Notes: generated by a model not told the origin, from the letters alone. 15,589 bases of DNA from SHLQ01 sp047638715 (GCA_047638715.1 JBLIMK010000094.1:1-15589); one strand, 5' to 3'; positions 1 to 8,184 are shown, counted from the stretch's first letter. Translations and numbers: made by a program.

Positions 1-1
1 G

Positions 2-832
2 GTCGTGTTGTGGTCGACCGGCAACATGATCGTCCGCGGAACCGATCTAACTGGCCCTCAGATTGCCTTCTGGCGCTACCTCATTTCGGCGGTGCTCTAC
101 GCCGTTGCGTATCGACGCTTCGTCGGTCCGCTCTTTTGGGCCGACTTCAAAATCGCCGCGCCGGTCGGCGTCATCCTGGCGATTGAGGTCGCGGTATTCT
201 TCGTGGCCATCAAGTCGACGACGGTGGCGAATGTGACCGTCATCGGTTCGCTCTCACCCCTGCTGCTCTTCGGCGTGGCAGCCCGACGATTCAACGAGCG
301 GATTTCGCTTCGTGTCATCGCAGCAGCGGCGCTAGCCCTCGGCGGCGTGGTCGCGGTCGTCTTTGGCTCAGCCGAGGGCGCCACGTGGAGTCTGAAGGGA
401 GATGCTCTTGCGGTGCTTGCGTTGCTCTTTTTTGCGGCCTACTTCGTTGTCGGAAAAGTGGCACGGGAGTCGCTCTCGGGCCTTGCACTGCAGGCTCACT
501 CGCTCATTGCGGGTGTACCCGTACTTGCGCTTACCCTCCTGATCGACAGCGGCGGGATGCCCGTGCCGGCCGGAGGTCAGTGGTGGTTTGTGATCGGTCT
601 GGTCATCTTCCCGACGACCGGACACTTCCTCGTCAATTGGGCGCATGCGCACGTAAGTCTCACGCTGGTTTCGTTGATGACTCTCGGCGTGCCGGTCTTA
701 TCGATTCTCGCTGCTGCGGTGCTGTACGACGAAACGATCGTCGGCATGCAGGTCGCCGGCATCGTCGTCGTGCTCATAGTGTTGAGTCTCGCGATCGTCG
801 AGACATCGCGACTCGATGTCACACGAGAGTGA
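2..832 (+). CDS. EamA/DMT-family transporter, 5'-truncated by the window edge
   Basis: This is an inner-membrane permease of the drug/metabolite transporter superfamily; such proteins usually export small metabolites, and the substrate cannot be read from the sequence. The visible 276 residues are almost entirely alternating hydrophobic segments, about nine to ten, in two EamA-like halves. The first half begins with the WSTGNMIVRG segment of TM1. The second begins near the GDALAVLALLFFAAYFVVGK stretch, and a late segment carries a VLYDET motif typical of the second EamA repeat. The frame stays open to base 2, and the GTG at base 5 lies inside TM1, so the true start is upstream of the window. 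The stop at 830-832 overlaps the 3' end of the convergent acyl-CoA synthetase gene by 14 bp. It may move a substrate or product of the neighbouring catabolic genes, but it is on the opposite strand and that is inference. Confidence 0.85.
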   Translation, partial: VVLWSTGNMIVRGTDLTGPQIAFWRYLISAVLYAVAYRRFVGPLFWADFKIAAPVGVILAIEVAVFFVAIKSTTVANVTVIGSLSPLLLFGVAARRFNERISLRVIAAAALALGGVVAVVFGSAEGATWSLKGDALAVLALLFFAAYFVVGKVARESLSGLALQAHSLIAGVPVLALTLLIDSGGMPVPAGGQWWFVIGLVIFPTTGHFLVNWAHAHVSLTLVSLMTLGVPVLSILAAAVLYDETIVGMQVAGIVVVLIVLSLAIVETSRLDVTRE

Positions 833-2861
833 TCGACGCATCGACCGCTACCCAGGCATCGCCAGACCACACGAGTGGGTTCAGGTCGAAGCTGTCCATC
901 CACGTGTTGGCGGCGAAGTGTGTGGAGAGGTCCGCGATGTGTTGGGCCAAAGCCTTGATATCTGCAGGGATTCCACGTCGTGGACGTGTAAGTGTCTGAA
1001 GGCCGGCGAGCTTCGAGATCAGCTCGCGGGCGGTCTGGACCGAGATCGGTGCAGGGGCCACACGAACATCGTCGAGTGCTTCTGCGACAACCCCACCGAT
1101 TCCGACGAGCATCATCGGTCCGAATGTTTCGTCTCGAACGCCACCGACGATCGCTTCGGGGCCCCGCACTTGTTCCTCGACGAGGACGCCGTGTAGTTCT
1201 GCGCCAAACGGAGCGTTCGCTCGTACTTCGATGAACGCAGCACGAACGGCGGCGGGATCATCGACGTCGAGGACCACCCCGCCAACCTCGGATTTGTGCA
1301 TGATGTCGGGGGAGCTGAGTTTGACGACCACCGGATAGCCGATCGATTGGGCCGCGGTCGTGGCCTCTCGAAGCGTGGATGCCTCGACGCCGTGGGCGAT
1401 CCGAATACCCCAACCGGCAAACAGTTGTTTCGCTTCGAATTCGGTCAAGTTTGAGGCCGGCGCACCAATCGCCTCCGGCAATGGTGTCGTCGATGGCAGG
1501 CGACGTTTCGTCGCCAGCGCAGCCATCGCCCGCATCGCGGCTCGAGGTTCTTCGGTCGCTGGAGCGTTTGCGGCTCGAAGGAGATCCAACGCTGATGCAC
1601 CGACATCTCCAGCCATCCATAGGTTGACGACCGGAATGCCGAGGTTCGCGGACAGGAGCGCTTCGACGCGCTGTTCGCTGTGCGCCGGTGGATGTGCACT
1701 GCTCACGGCGAGAATCGAATCGACCTCGCCCGATGCCGCAAAGGCCGTAACAACCTCTGCGAAGCGGTGCGGACCACCGATGATTCCACCCATGTCGAGC
1801 GGGTTGTCGACCGCCCCCTGTTGGAGAAGTGGTTCCAAAATTGCGCGCAGCTCAGGACTCGGCTGGGGGAGTTCGATCGCGGACCCGTCGCCGAGGTCGC
1901 TCAACAGAATCGCCAACCCACCCGAGTGCGTGATGATGCCGACGCGAGGGCCCGCCGGCTTTGAAGCTCTGGCGAGCACGCTCGCAATATCGAACATCTC
2001 CTCGGGCGTTTCCGCGACGGTGATCCCGAGATTGTCGAGGACTCCTCGAAGCACGCGCTCTGGTTTTGCCAGCGCGCCGGTGTGCGTCGACATGAGTCGC
2101 TGACCGCGTTCGGATCGACCGATTCGAGCAACGACCACCGGCTTTTCCGCTGCGTGAGCTGCTTCGACTGCAAGGACGAATGCGGGGCCATCGCGGATGG
2201 TCTCGAGGATGACGCCGATGGCCCGAACTTCGGCCATGTCGGTGAGCGCCGCGATTCCGTCGGCGACGCCGAGGTCGGCTTCGTTGCCGGTGGAGATCGA
2301 CGCTGCGAGACCATCACCACGACCAGCGGCGATGTTGTGCACGTAGCTCCCCATCCCGCCGCTCTGGGTTACGAGACCGACCATCCCAGATCGGATCTGG
2401 TCAGCGGGGCGGTCGAGGCAGGTGAGGAAGCTCATCGCTACGCCGGCAGATGGTGTGATGACCCCACCGGAATTCGGGCCGAGGATTCGCACGCCCGTCT
2501 CCGCCTTTGCCCGCAGCAGTGCGGTCTGGCGAGTTGTTCCTTCGTCGCCAGACTCGGCGAAACCGCCTGCGAAAACGATGACCGTTCCTGTACCCTTCTT
2601 GCCGGCCTCCAATGCGAGCCCGCCAACTGCGGCAGCCGGAACTGCAGAAACGACAACGTCTGGTGCTGAGGGAAGATCGTCGATCGATGCGAAGACCTCG
2701 ACCCCTTCGATCTCGGGCCGGCGCGGATGAACGCCCCAGACCTCACCGTCGAAACCAACCTTTCGCAGGTTGGCGAGAACCCGTTGCCCGTGTTTTGTCG
2801 GGTCGGCGGACAAACCAGCGATCGCGATCGATCGCGGCGTGAGGAGTGATGCGAGGTTCAT
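819..2861 (-). CDS. ADP-forming acyl-CoA synthetase (acetate-CoA ligase-like, fused alpha-beta)
   Basis: This cytosolic enzyme family interconverts an acyl-CoA plus ADP and Pi with a free acid plus ATP and CoA, through phosphohistidine intermediates. The 680-residue protein has the fused order: a CoA-binding Rossmann domain (about 1-130, SIAIAGLSAD near the start), succinyl-CoA-ligase-like domains (about 150-460), and an ATP-grasp domain (about 470-680). The likely phosphorylated histidine is H260 in STHTGAL. A second relay histidine, H522, lies in HKSEVGG of the ATP-grasp half, and NPLV near 661 is the usual metal/ATP end motif. Length is normal for the fused form. The ATG overlaps the stop of the preceding LLM gene (TAATG), so translation is probably coupled. 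It is the last gene of the leftward operon. The acyl substrate is unknown; it may harvest ATP from a CoA ester made upstream or activate the entry acid. Confidence 0.9.
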   Translation of the reverse strand: MNLASLLTPRSIAIAGLSADPTKHGQRVLANLRKVGFDGEVWGVHPRRPEIEGVEVFASIDDLPSAPDVVVSAVPAAAVGGLALEAGKKGTGTVIVFAGGFAESGDEGTTRQTALLRAKAETGVRILGPNSGGVITPSAGVAMSFLTCLDRPADQIRSGMVGLVTQSGGMGSYVHNIAAGRGDGLAASISTGNEADLGVADGIAALTDMAEVRAIGVILETIRDGPAFVLAVEAAHAAEKPVVVARIGRSERGQRLMSTHTGALAKPERVLRGVLDNLGITVAETPEEMFDIASVLARASKPAGPRVGIITHSGGLAILLSDLGDGSAIELPQPSPELRAILEPLLQQGAVDNPLDMGGIIGGPHRFAEVVTAFAASGEVDSILAVSSAHPPAHSEQRVEALLSANLGIPVVNLWMAGDVGASALDLLRAANAPATEEPRAAMRAMAALATKRRLPSTTPLPEAIGAPASNLTEFEAKQLFAGWGIRIAHGVEASTLREATTAAQSIGYPVVVKLSSPDIMHKSEVGGVVLDVDDPAAVRAAFIEVRANAPFGAELHGVLVEEQVRGPEAIVGGVRDETFGPMMLVGIGGVVAEALDDVRVAPAPISVQTARELISKLAGLQTLTRPRRGIPADIKALAQHIADLSTHFAANTWMDSFDLNPLVWSGDAWVAVDASITLV

Positions 2862-3820
2862 TAGCCGTGGTGATGCGGCATGATCTCCGAAGCGAACAGT
2901 GCCTGGCTGTCGTAAGCGCCCATGTCATAGAAGTACAAGATCAACTCGGCGCAACCGGCATCGGCGTACTGCCCAACGATGTCGCTCACTTGTTCGACCG
3001 TTCCGACCAGGTGTTCCGCTGCGAACTCTTCAGCCGAGTCACCTCGGCGCTGAGCGGCGACCTTCAATTTGGCGTCCAGATCAGCTTGATCTCGACCGAT
3101 GATCGACATCAGGTGAACCGAGCGCCCGATCTCGTCGTAGTCGCGTCCGACGGCCTCACAGTGCTCGGAAAGGATGTTGGACTTGTGAACGAAGTCCGGG
3201 ACGCTCTTCCCGAAGTTCGACATATCGCCGTACTTTGCCACGATGCGAAGTGTGCGCTTCTCGCCGCCTCCGGCGATCCACAGGGGAGGATGCGGGTTCT
3301 GTTGTGGGAGCGGGCGGGTGATCGCGCCCCGGAGTTGGAAGTGATCGCCGTCGAAGTGCGCCTCGTCGGTGGTCCACATCGCCTTGAGTATCTGAGCTGA
3401 CTCTTCGAGCATGTCGAGACGCACCTTGTTCGATGGGTACTCGTAGCCGTAGGCCTCGAACTCTTTGTCGCTCCAACCGGCACCGATGCCAACGTCGAGT
3501 CGCCCCTTCGAGATTGCGTCGACCGACGCGGCCATCTTGGCGAGAAGCGATGGCGGGCGATACAGCACACAGGTGCACATCTGGCCGATTCGAACCCGCG
3601 ACGTCATCGCGCCGATCGATGCCATAAGCGTCCACGCATCGAACACCGATTCGTGAGTGACTCCTGGATGGGTGTGGAAATGGTCGTAAACCCAAAGAGA
3701 GTCCCAGCCATCGGCTTCGATTTCGAGAGCGGCCTTCAGGATGTGATCCCACTGCTCGTCGTTCGCGACGTCGGCGAGGTCATGCTTCCAGCCCTGAGGC
3801 ACCATCGTTCCGAATCTCAT
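2861..3820 (-). CDS. LLM-class (luciferase-like) probable F420-dependent oxidoreductase
   Basis: This is a 319-residue TIM-barrel protein of the bacterial luciferase-like superfamily, in the group usually annotated as F420-dependent in actinobacteria. It carries MRFGTMVPQGW at the N-terminus, WVYDHFHTHP (about 43-52), a cofactor-side segment GRLDVGIGAGWSDKEFEAYG (about 106-125), and PPLWIAGGGEKRTL (about 178-191). These are the usual landmarks of the family. Members oxidise or reduce alcohols, enones or imines with F420, and some are FMN monooxygenases; which reaction applies here cannot be seen. The ATG at 3820 follows an AGGGAG Shine-Dalgarno (3826-3831) with 5-nt spacing, next to the stop of the upstream CoA-transferase gene, and the 3' end overlaps the acyl-CoA synthetase start by one base. 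That packing supports an operon. F420 rather than FMN use is inferred from family and likely host. Confidence 0.88.
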   Translation of the reverse strand: MRFGTMVPQGWKHDLADVANDEQWDHILKAALEIEADGWDSLWVYDHFHTHPGVTHESVFDAWTLMASIGAMTSRVRIGQMCTCVLYRPPSLLAKMAASVDAISKGRLDVGIGAGWSDKEFEAYGYEYPSNKVRLDMLEESAQILKAMWTTDEAHFDGDHFQLRGAITRPLPQQNPHPPLWIAGGGEKRTLRIVAKYGDMSNFGKSVPDFVHKSNILSEHCEAVGRDYDEIGRSVHLMSIIGRDQADLDAKLKVAAQRRGDSAEEFAAEHLVGTVEQVSDIVGQYADAGCAELILYFYDMGAYDSQALFASEIMPHHHG

Positions 3821-3822
3821 AT

Positions 3823-5043
3823 CTACTCCCTTGTCGCTTCTGTCGTTGACTTCCAGGCCTTCACTACGCCTGCTGCGTCGAGCTCGTCGACGCGTTCGGC
3901 GGTGTAGCCAAGTCGTTCCATCAATATCATCGCGGTGTGCTCGCCGAGCATGGGTGCATGCTCGTTCGGAAAGCTATAACCGTCGATCTTCATCGGGCTC
4001 GGTTGATAGCTGACGTCACCGATCGTTGGGTGCTCGTAGTGTTGAATCATCTCTCGAGCGTGCATCTGCGGGTCAGCGAACAAGCTGTCGAAGGTGTTTA
4101 CCGGTGCCGACGGAACGTCGCAGTCGTTGAGGATCTGTAGCCATTCCGCTTGCGTCTTCTGTAGGAATGCTTCTTCGAGCTGAGGGGCGAGCCAGTCGCG
4201 ATGAACGAGCCGAGCAGTGTTCGACGCCGTTCGTTCGTCGGTCTTGAGGTCGGGGCGATCGATCGCATCGCAGAGGTTCTGGAAGAATTTTTCGTCCCGC
4301 GCCGCTACCACGACGAATCCGTCAGAGCATTGCAGCGCCTGCCAAGGAACGATGTGGGCATGCGCTGAGCCGTGGCGCTGCGGCTGAGCGCCCTTGGTCA
4401 GATAGCTGAGTGCGTCGTACGCCAATAGGTGCACCATCGAGTCGAGCATGGCGACATCGGCGTGTGCGCCGGTGCCGTGCAGGCCACGACCGACGAGGGC
4501 AGCAAGAATCGAGATGCAGCCGTAGATCGCTCCGGACATATCGGCGAGCGGTGCCCCCACTCGAGCCGGCGGGCCGTCGGCTTCGCCGGTGATTGACATG
4601 TGCCCGCTGTAGGCCTGAATGACGAGGTCGAATGCAGGCTTGTCCTTGAGGGGGCCGGTCTCTCCAAACCCGGTGATGCTCACGGTGATGATGTCGGGCT
4701 TAATCGCCTTCAACGTCGCGTGGTCGACGCCGAGGCGGGCGAGAACGCCGGGTCGAAAATTGTCGATGACAACGTCGGCCTGTTCGACTAACCGATGCAG
4801 TATCTCGAGGCCCTCCGCTGTCTTGAGGTCGAGAGAAACACTCTTCTTGCCCCGGTTCATGAACAGGTGGATTGCGCTCTCTCCATCGATTCCGGCCATG
4901 CTCGCATTCCGTGCGGTATCGCCGGTCTTCGGTTCGATCTTGATGATCTCGGCGCCGAGGTCGGCGAGGATCACCTGGCCGAAGTTTCCCGCAATTACAC
5001 CCCCAAGTTCGATAATGGTGATGCCTTCGAGCATGGCTCCCAC
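3823..5043 (-). CDS. CaiB/BaiF family III CoA-transferase
   Basis: This enzyme class transfers CoA between an acyl-CoA and a free carboxylic acid through an aspartyl-CoA thioester. The protein (about 406 residues) begins with the family signature LEGITIIELGGVIAG followed by DLGAEIIKIEP. It also has the middle motif VVIDNFRPGVLARLG, and the catalytic aspartate lies in APLADMSGA (about D168). Length is normal for one subunit. Start choice: a strong GAGGGAG (5053-5059), overlapping the stop of the preceding Gfo/Idh gene, is 9 nt upstream of GTG 5043; ATG 5034 (403 residues, poorly spaced SD) and TTG 5052 (SD directly abutting) are alternatives. The neighbouring CitE-type lyase and the MaoC hydratase across the promoter suggest a dicarboxylic acid such as mesaconate or itaconate, similar in enzyme type to Mct or Ict, but substrate specificity cannot be read from these motifs. 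Confidence 0.9.
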   Translation of the reverse strand: MGAMLEGITIIELGGVIAGNFGQVILADLGAEIIKIEPKTGDTARNASMAGIDGESAIHLFMNRGKKSVSLDLKTAEGLEILHRLVEQADVVIDNFRPGVLARLGVDHATLKAIKPDIITVSITGFGETGPLKDKPAFDLVIQAYSGHMSITGEADGPPARVGAPLADMSGAIYGCISILAALVGRGLHGTGAHADVAMLDSMVHLLAYDALSYLTKGAQPQRHGSAHAHIVPWQALQCSDGFVVVAARDEKFFQNLCDAIDRPDLKTDERTASNTARLVHRDWLAPQLEEAFLQKTQAEWLQILNDCDVPSAPVNTFDSLFADPQMHAREMIQHYEHPTIGDVSYQPSPMKIDGYSFPNEHAPMLGEHTAMILMERLGYTAERVDELDAAGVVKAWKSTTEATRE

Positions 5044-5057
5044 GTTGTTCAACTCCC

Positions 5058-6152
5058 TCAGTCGACCCAGTTGATCGGCACGACCTCGCCGGTGTTCGCC
5101 GACCGGTCGATCGCACGGGAGATCTTCAACACGTCGAACCCGTCGCGACCAGTTGCGAGGATCCGGTCTTGACGGCGCTGTCCAACGCTGTTGATGAACG
5201 CATGGGTCTCCTCTTGCATGGCGCCGAAGTGTTCACCGAGTGCCCAATCGCCGGGCATGTTGCTGCCAAAAGTTGCCACGTGCATGTCGACGTCTGGCGT
5301 GTATGGCCCGGGCATCCGTTTGTTCGAAGCGATCATCATCTCGCGGTGGTCGTCCTTCACGCTAACCGCGCCTTCGCGGCCAAAGACCTCGAACTCCAAT
5401 GACGCGTTGTTCGCTGGCCAAAATACGGGCACTTCCCAGCTGGCGCCAAGGGTTGCGACCATGCCCCCCTCGAAGTTCAGGACGGTCCACGTTGAATCGA
5501 GCGCTCCAAACTCCTCGTAGAACATCCCTTTCGCGCCCGATGCGTAGCTTGAGATCGGTCGCTTGCCGGAGAACCATGTGAGGAGATCGACGAGGTAGGT
5601 CATCGTGTTGATGGCCGGTGTTGTGGTGGGCGCTCGTGAGATCACTGCGCGAGCGACGGCCTGCGTCAGGTAGATCGAGGCCTTCACGCTGGTGATGTCG
5701 CCGATGTAGCCCTTCTCGATGCTCTCCTTGATCGAGAGGTACCTGCGGCGGAAGCGCTGCGTGAATCCGGTGTAGACGAACACGCCGTATTCCTCGGCGG
5801 CGACCAAGAGCTTTTCGGCTTCATCGGGTTCGATCGTAAGCGGCTTTTCGATCAGCACGTGCTTACCGGCCTGTATGGCTGCCATGGCCGGATCGAAGTG
5901 GGCGTTCTCAGTCGACGCGACGATCACACAATCGACATCATCGCGATTGACGAGTTCCATAGCGTCCGTCGTCCACGCGTCCGCGCCGCATGCAGTCGCG
6001 AGCGTGGTTGCGCGCTCTTCGACGACGTCGCAGACCCCCAGAAACTTGACTGCGGGATGACGGTGGCAGATCTGGGCTCTCAGCGTGCCGATTCCGCCCG
6101 ATCCGATGATCGCGATCCCGACCCCACCGTCGATGTACCTGCTTCGTGACAT
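5058..6152 (-). CDS. Gfo/Idh/MocA family NAD(P)-dependent oxidoreductase
   Basis: This is a 364-residue dehydrogenase of the glucose-fructose/inositol dehydrogenase superfamily. The N-terminal Rossmann domain has VGIAIIGSGGIG (about 11-22), and the signature Lys lies in VLIEKPL (K103). The C-terminal half is the alpha/beta domain with SLEFEVFGREGAVSV (about 251-265). The usual histidine three residues before the conserved Asp (H-x-x-D) reads Y186-L-V-D189, so the common catalytic His is absent; this may mean an altered substrate or mechanism. Start choice: ATG 6152 is preceded by AAGGGGAAG (6156-6164). The frame stays open upstream to 6482, but that stretch has no family similarity and overlaps the end of the preceding gene. 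There is a 40-bp gap after the CitE-like gene and tight linkage to the CoA-transferase downstream. The substrate is unknown, probably a hydroxy acid or polyol-like compound. Confidence 0.87.
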   Translation of the reverse strand: MSRSRYIDGGVGIAIIGSGGIGTLRAQICHRHPAVKFLGVCDVVEERATTLATACGADAWTTDAMELVNRDDVDCVIVASTENAHFDPAMAAIQAGKHVLIEKPLTIEPDEAEKLLVAAEEYGVFVYTGFTQRFRRRYLSIKESIEKGYIGDITSVKASIYLTQAVARAVISRAPTTTPAINTMTYLVDLLTWFSGKRPISSYASGAKGMFYEEFGALDSTWTVLNFEGGMVATLGASWEVPVFWPANNASLEFEVFGREGAVSVKDDHREMMIASNKRMPGPYTPDVDMHVATFGSNMPGDWALGEHFGAMQEETHAFINSVGQRRQDRILATGRDGFDVLKISRAIDRSANTGEVVPINWVD

Positions 6153-6192
6153 GAACTTCCCCTTGACGTGAACGGTTGTAATGGATTGATTT

Positions 6193-7092
6193 TCAAGAAT
6201 TGGTGCCGCGGGCGGCTGCCTGATCGGCGAGTTCTGCTCGGGCCAGCACGACTCGTGCGACTCGTGCGACCGCGTAGTCGACCATCTTCCCATCGACCTG
6301 AATTGACGCACTACCATCTGCGAGCGCTGCGTCGAACTCTTCGATGATGCGACGGTGATGTGCGACCTCTTCGGCTGACGGTGTGAAGACCTCGTGGATG
6401 ACCGGGATTTGTGCCGGGTGGATCGCGACCTTGCCGACGTAGCCGAGCGTTCGAGCGATCTCGCACTCGACCCGAAGCGCATCGAGGTTCCTGAAGTCCA
6501 TGAACACGGCTTCCATTGGATGCTGGCAGCCAGCTGCTCGTGAATCCATGAGAACCTGCGAGCGCGAGTGCATCAGACCTGTTCCCTCTGGTGTCCATTC
6601 GACGCCGAGGTCGGCGACCAGGTCGCCCTGTTCACCTCCGCCGAATAGAATCGATTCGAAGCGCCCGCCGATCGACATCATGTCGAAAGTTGCTCGCACG
6701 CCGATTCCGCTCTCGATGAGTGGAATGACCGTGATCGAGCCGACCTCGCGGTCCGAAGCCATTTCGAGGGCCCGGAGCGCTCCGTCGATCTCGCGAAGCA
6801 CGTCGGCCGATTCGGCTTTTGGAATGACGAGGCCGTCGATGTTTGCCTGGCCAGCGGCGACAACGTCGTCCCACATGAGACCGGTCTCGATGGCGTTTGT
6901 TCGAACATAGATTGGGACGTTCGATGCCGGCAGGTCCTTCAACCCGGCCCGTGCCGCTGGCTTCTCTTCGAGCGCTACAGCATCTTCGAGGTCGACGATG
7001 ACGGCGTCGGTTCCGCACGCGATCGCCTTGGCGACCAAATCGTGTCGATGGCCGGGGGTAAAGATCATTGAACGCATTGGTTGCATAGCCAT
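6193..7092 (-). CDS. HpcH/HpaI aldolase / CitE-like CoA-ester lyase
   Basis: This is a 299-residue TIM-barrel lyase of the CitE/malyl-CoA lyase group. Such enzymes cleave 3-hydroxyacyl-CoA esters (malyl-, methylmalyl-, citramalyl-CoA) to acetyl- or propionyl-CoA plus glyoxylate or pyruvate. The visible family residues are RSMIFTPGHR at the N-terminus, IVDLEDAV (about 32-39), YVRTNA (about 62-67, with the substrate-binding Arg), PKAES (about 91-95), IPLIESG (about 123-129, Mg-binding Glu), GEQGDLVADLG (about 153-163, Mg-binding Asp) and the C-terminal AIHPAQIPVI (about 223-232). ATG 7092 has TAGGAG upstream inside the end of the cyclase gene, with about 6-nt spacing and a 9-bp intergenic gap. 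In context with a family III CoA-transferase and a MaoC hydratase, a citramalyl-CoA or methylmalyl-CoA lyase role is likely but not proven. Confidence 0.9.
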   Translation of the reverse strand: MAMQPMRSMIFTPGHRHDLVAKAIACGTDAVIVDLEDAVALEEKPAARAGLKDLPASNVPIYVRTNAIETGLMWDDVVAAGQANIDGLVIPKAESADVLREIDGALRALEMASDREVGSITVIPLIESGIGVRATFDMMSIGGRFESILFGGGEQGDLVADLGVEWTPEGTGLMHSRSQVLMDSRAAGCQHPMEAVFMDFRNLDALRVECEIARTLGYVGKVAIHPAQIPVIHEVFTPSAEEVAHHRRIIEEFDAALADGSASIQVDGKMVDYAVARVARVVLARAELADQAAARGTNS

Positions 7093-7101
7093 GGGTGACT
7101 C

Positions 7102-8070
7102 CTACTTGATGGCCATTGGGTTCAGCGGGGAACCAACGGCACGGCTGAATGGAAGTGGGGGACCGCAGAACATGAACTCGTAAACGCCGTCTGCGGCGCA
7201 GTCGTCAGCGATGGGGTCGAGGTCGAAGATCTCGCCGAGCCAGAGGCCCATGTGGGTGATCAGGATCAGGTGGAGGGGCTGGGCGACGTCGGGCGTCTCA
7301 TTCGGCCGTACCTCGAAACCCCATGTGTCGGTGGCCATGGCCACGATGCTTCGCTCGGCTATCCACTCGACGCTGTCGAGGCCCAGCCCGGCAGCGTCGC
7401 CACCGGCGTAGTTGCCCCAGTTGCCTTCGGCTCGACACTGTGTCATCGCTCCGGTCCGGATGAAGACATGGTCGCCGGGGCCCACCTCGAGCCCTGCCAT
7501 CTCGCACGCACGATCGAGGTCGGCCGCACCAATGGCATAGCCGGGCTCGAGCCATTCGACGCCGTTCGCTCGAGGAATGTCGAGAAGTACGCCACGTCCG
7601 ACCATGCTGTCGCATGCTTGGGTGACGGCGTTCTTCATGGCCCCTTTGCTGCTGACCTGGTCGGCCGAGTAACCGTTGTAGATCACATCTTCGAACACGA
7701 CGTGGCCGAGCGCGTCCCACTGCGTTCCGCATTGCAAGGGCATGATGACGATGTCGTCTGTGCCTCGAAAGTATTTGTCGACACCCCCGTAGAAGTCCCG
7801 GATCGACGTGCCAGCGATAGCATCGGCGCCGTCTCGAATCATCAGGTGGATGGGGTTGAATCGACCGAGTCCACCGTTCTGTGGCCCATCCGCGTCAAAC
7901 GGCAGAGCCATCGAGATCGTGCGACCCGACTTGACCAACTGTGCGGCAGCGACCACGTGCTCGGGCTTGAGCAGATTGATCGTGCCCTGTTCATCATCAG
8001 CGCCAAAGCGACCCCAGTTCGAAATCTTGTCGCAAAGCGCTCGTACCGTCGTGATGTCAGGTGTGGTCAT
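7102..8070 (-). CDS. Cyclase-family protein (PF04199-like, kynurenine formamidase/isatin hydrolase fold)
   Basis: This is a 322-residue metal-dependent hydrolase-like protein of the 'cyclase' family, which includes bacterial kynurenine formamidase and isatin hydrolase. The family motif normally reads H-G-T-H-x-D-x-x-x-H. Here it is Q-C-G-T-Q-W-D-A-L-G-H at about 113-123, keeping the Asp (D119) and last His (H123) but with Gln or Cys at the first His positions; I believe this variant defines a common subfamily. Other landmarks are NWGRFGADDEQGTINLL (about 18-34), GRGVLLDIPRANG (about 158-170) and GDHVFIRTG (about 199-207). The start at ATG 8070 has AGAGGAG about 12 nt upstream and lies about 38 nt from a promoter -10. 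A 46-residue upstream extension of the frame is discarded because it would cross that promoter. It is the first gene of the leftward operon. The substrate is unknown; C-N or lactone hydrolysis are options. Confidence 0.86.
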   Translation of the reverse strand: MTTPDITTVRALCDKISNWGRFGADDEQGTINLLKPEHVVAAAQLVKSGRTISMALPFDADGPQNGGLGRFNPIHLMIRDGADAIAGTSIRDFYGGVDKYFRGTDDIVIMPLQCGTQWDALGHVVFEDVIYNGYSADQVSSKGAMKNAVTQACDSMVGRGVLLDIPRANGVEWLEPGYAIGAADLDRACEMAGLEVGPGDHVFIRTGAMTQCRAEGNWGNYAGGDAAGLGLDSVEWIAERSIVAMATDTWGFEVRPNETPDVAQPLHLILITHMGLWLGEIFDLDPIADDCAADGVYEFMFCGPPLPFSRAVGSPLNPMAIK

Positions 8071-8102
8071 TGGTTGCGGGCACTCCTCTGAGGGGATCCA
8101 CC

Positions 8103-8119
8103 GTCTCAGTATATAAGAC
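8103..8119. promoter_or_regulatory. Imperfect dyad over the leftward -10 (possible operator)
   Basis: GTCT (8103-8106) and AGAC (8116-8119) form inverted arms around an AT-rich centre (CAGTATATA), with one further symmetric A/T pair inside. The dyad covers the -10 of the leftward promoter in the gap between two divergent catabolic operons, where a TetR- or GntR-type repressor would be expected to bind. The arms are short and no regulator gene is in the window, so this is a weak call. Confidence 0.25.
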
Positions 8120-8136
8120 AGTGGCGCGTGTGTTAA
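8108..8136 (-). promoter_or_regulatory. Sigma70-like promoter for the leftward operon
   Basis: On the minus strand, a -35 box TTAACA (8136-8131; 5 of 6 to TTGACA) and a -10 box TATACT (8113-8108; 5 of 6 to TATAAT) are separated by exactly 17 nt. The -10 ends about 38 nt before the cyclase ATG at 8070, giving an expected leader of roughly 30 nt that includes the AGAGGAG ribosome-binding site. The match and spacing are good by eye; no transcription data are available. Confidence 0.62.
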
Positions 8137-8177
8137 GTCAGACCCTATGCTCCCATGAAGGAAAGTGTCAACGTGTA

Positions 8178-8184
8178 AGAGAGG
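8178..8184 (+). promoter_or_regulatory. Shine-Dalgarno that decides the acyl-CoA dehydrogenase start
   Basis: AGAGAGG at 8178-8184 lies 7 nt before TTG 8192 and 10 nt before TTG 8195. This favours a TTG start giving MLVEFTPEQE, which matches the usual N-terminus of the family. The in-frame GTG at 8165 would leave this site inside the coding region and has only a poorly spaced GAAGGA in front. Confidence 0.55.

Noticed and set aside
1360..2103. Long plus-strand frame opposite the acyl-CoA synthetase, and similar long frames opposite or within other genes (for example 13034-13570 and 14040-14948)
   Set aside because: These are high-GC shadow frames with Arg/Ser/Pro-rich translations lacking family motifs, and each fully overlaps a gene with clear domains.
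6153..6482. Upstream extension of the Gfo/Idh reading frame (110 extra residues)
   Set aside because: It is Arg/Ser-rich, unlike the family, lies mostly inside the CitE-like gene in another frame, and ATG 6152 has a strong Shine-Dalgarno.
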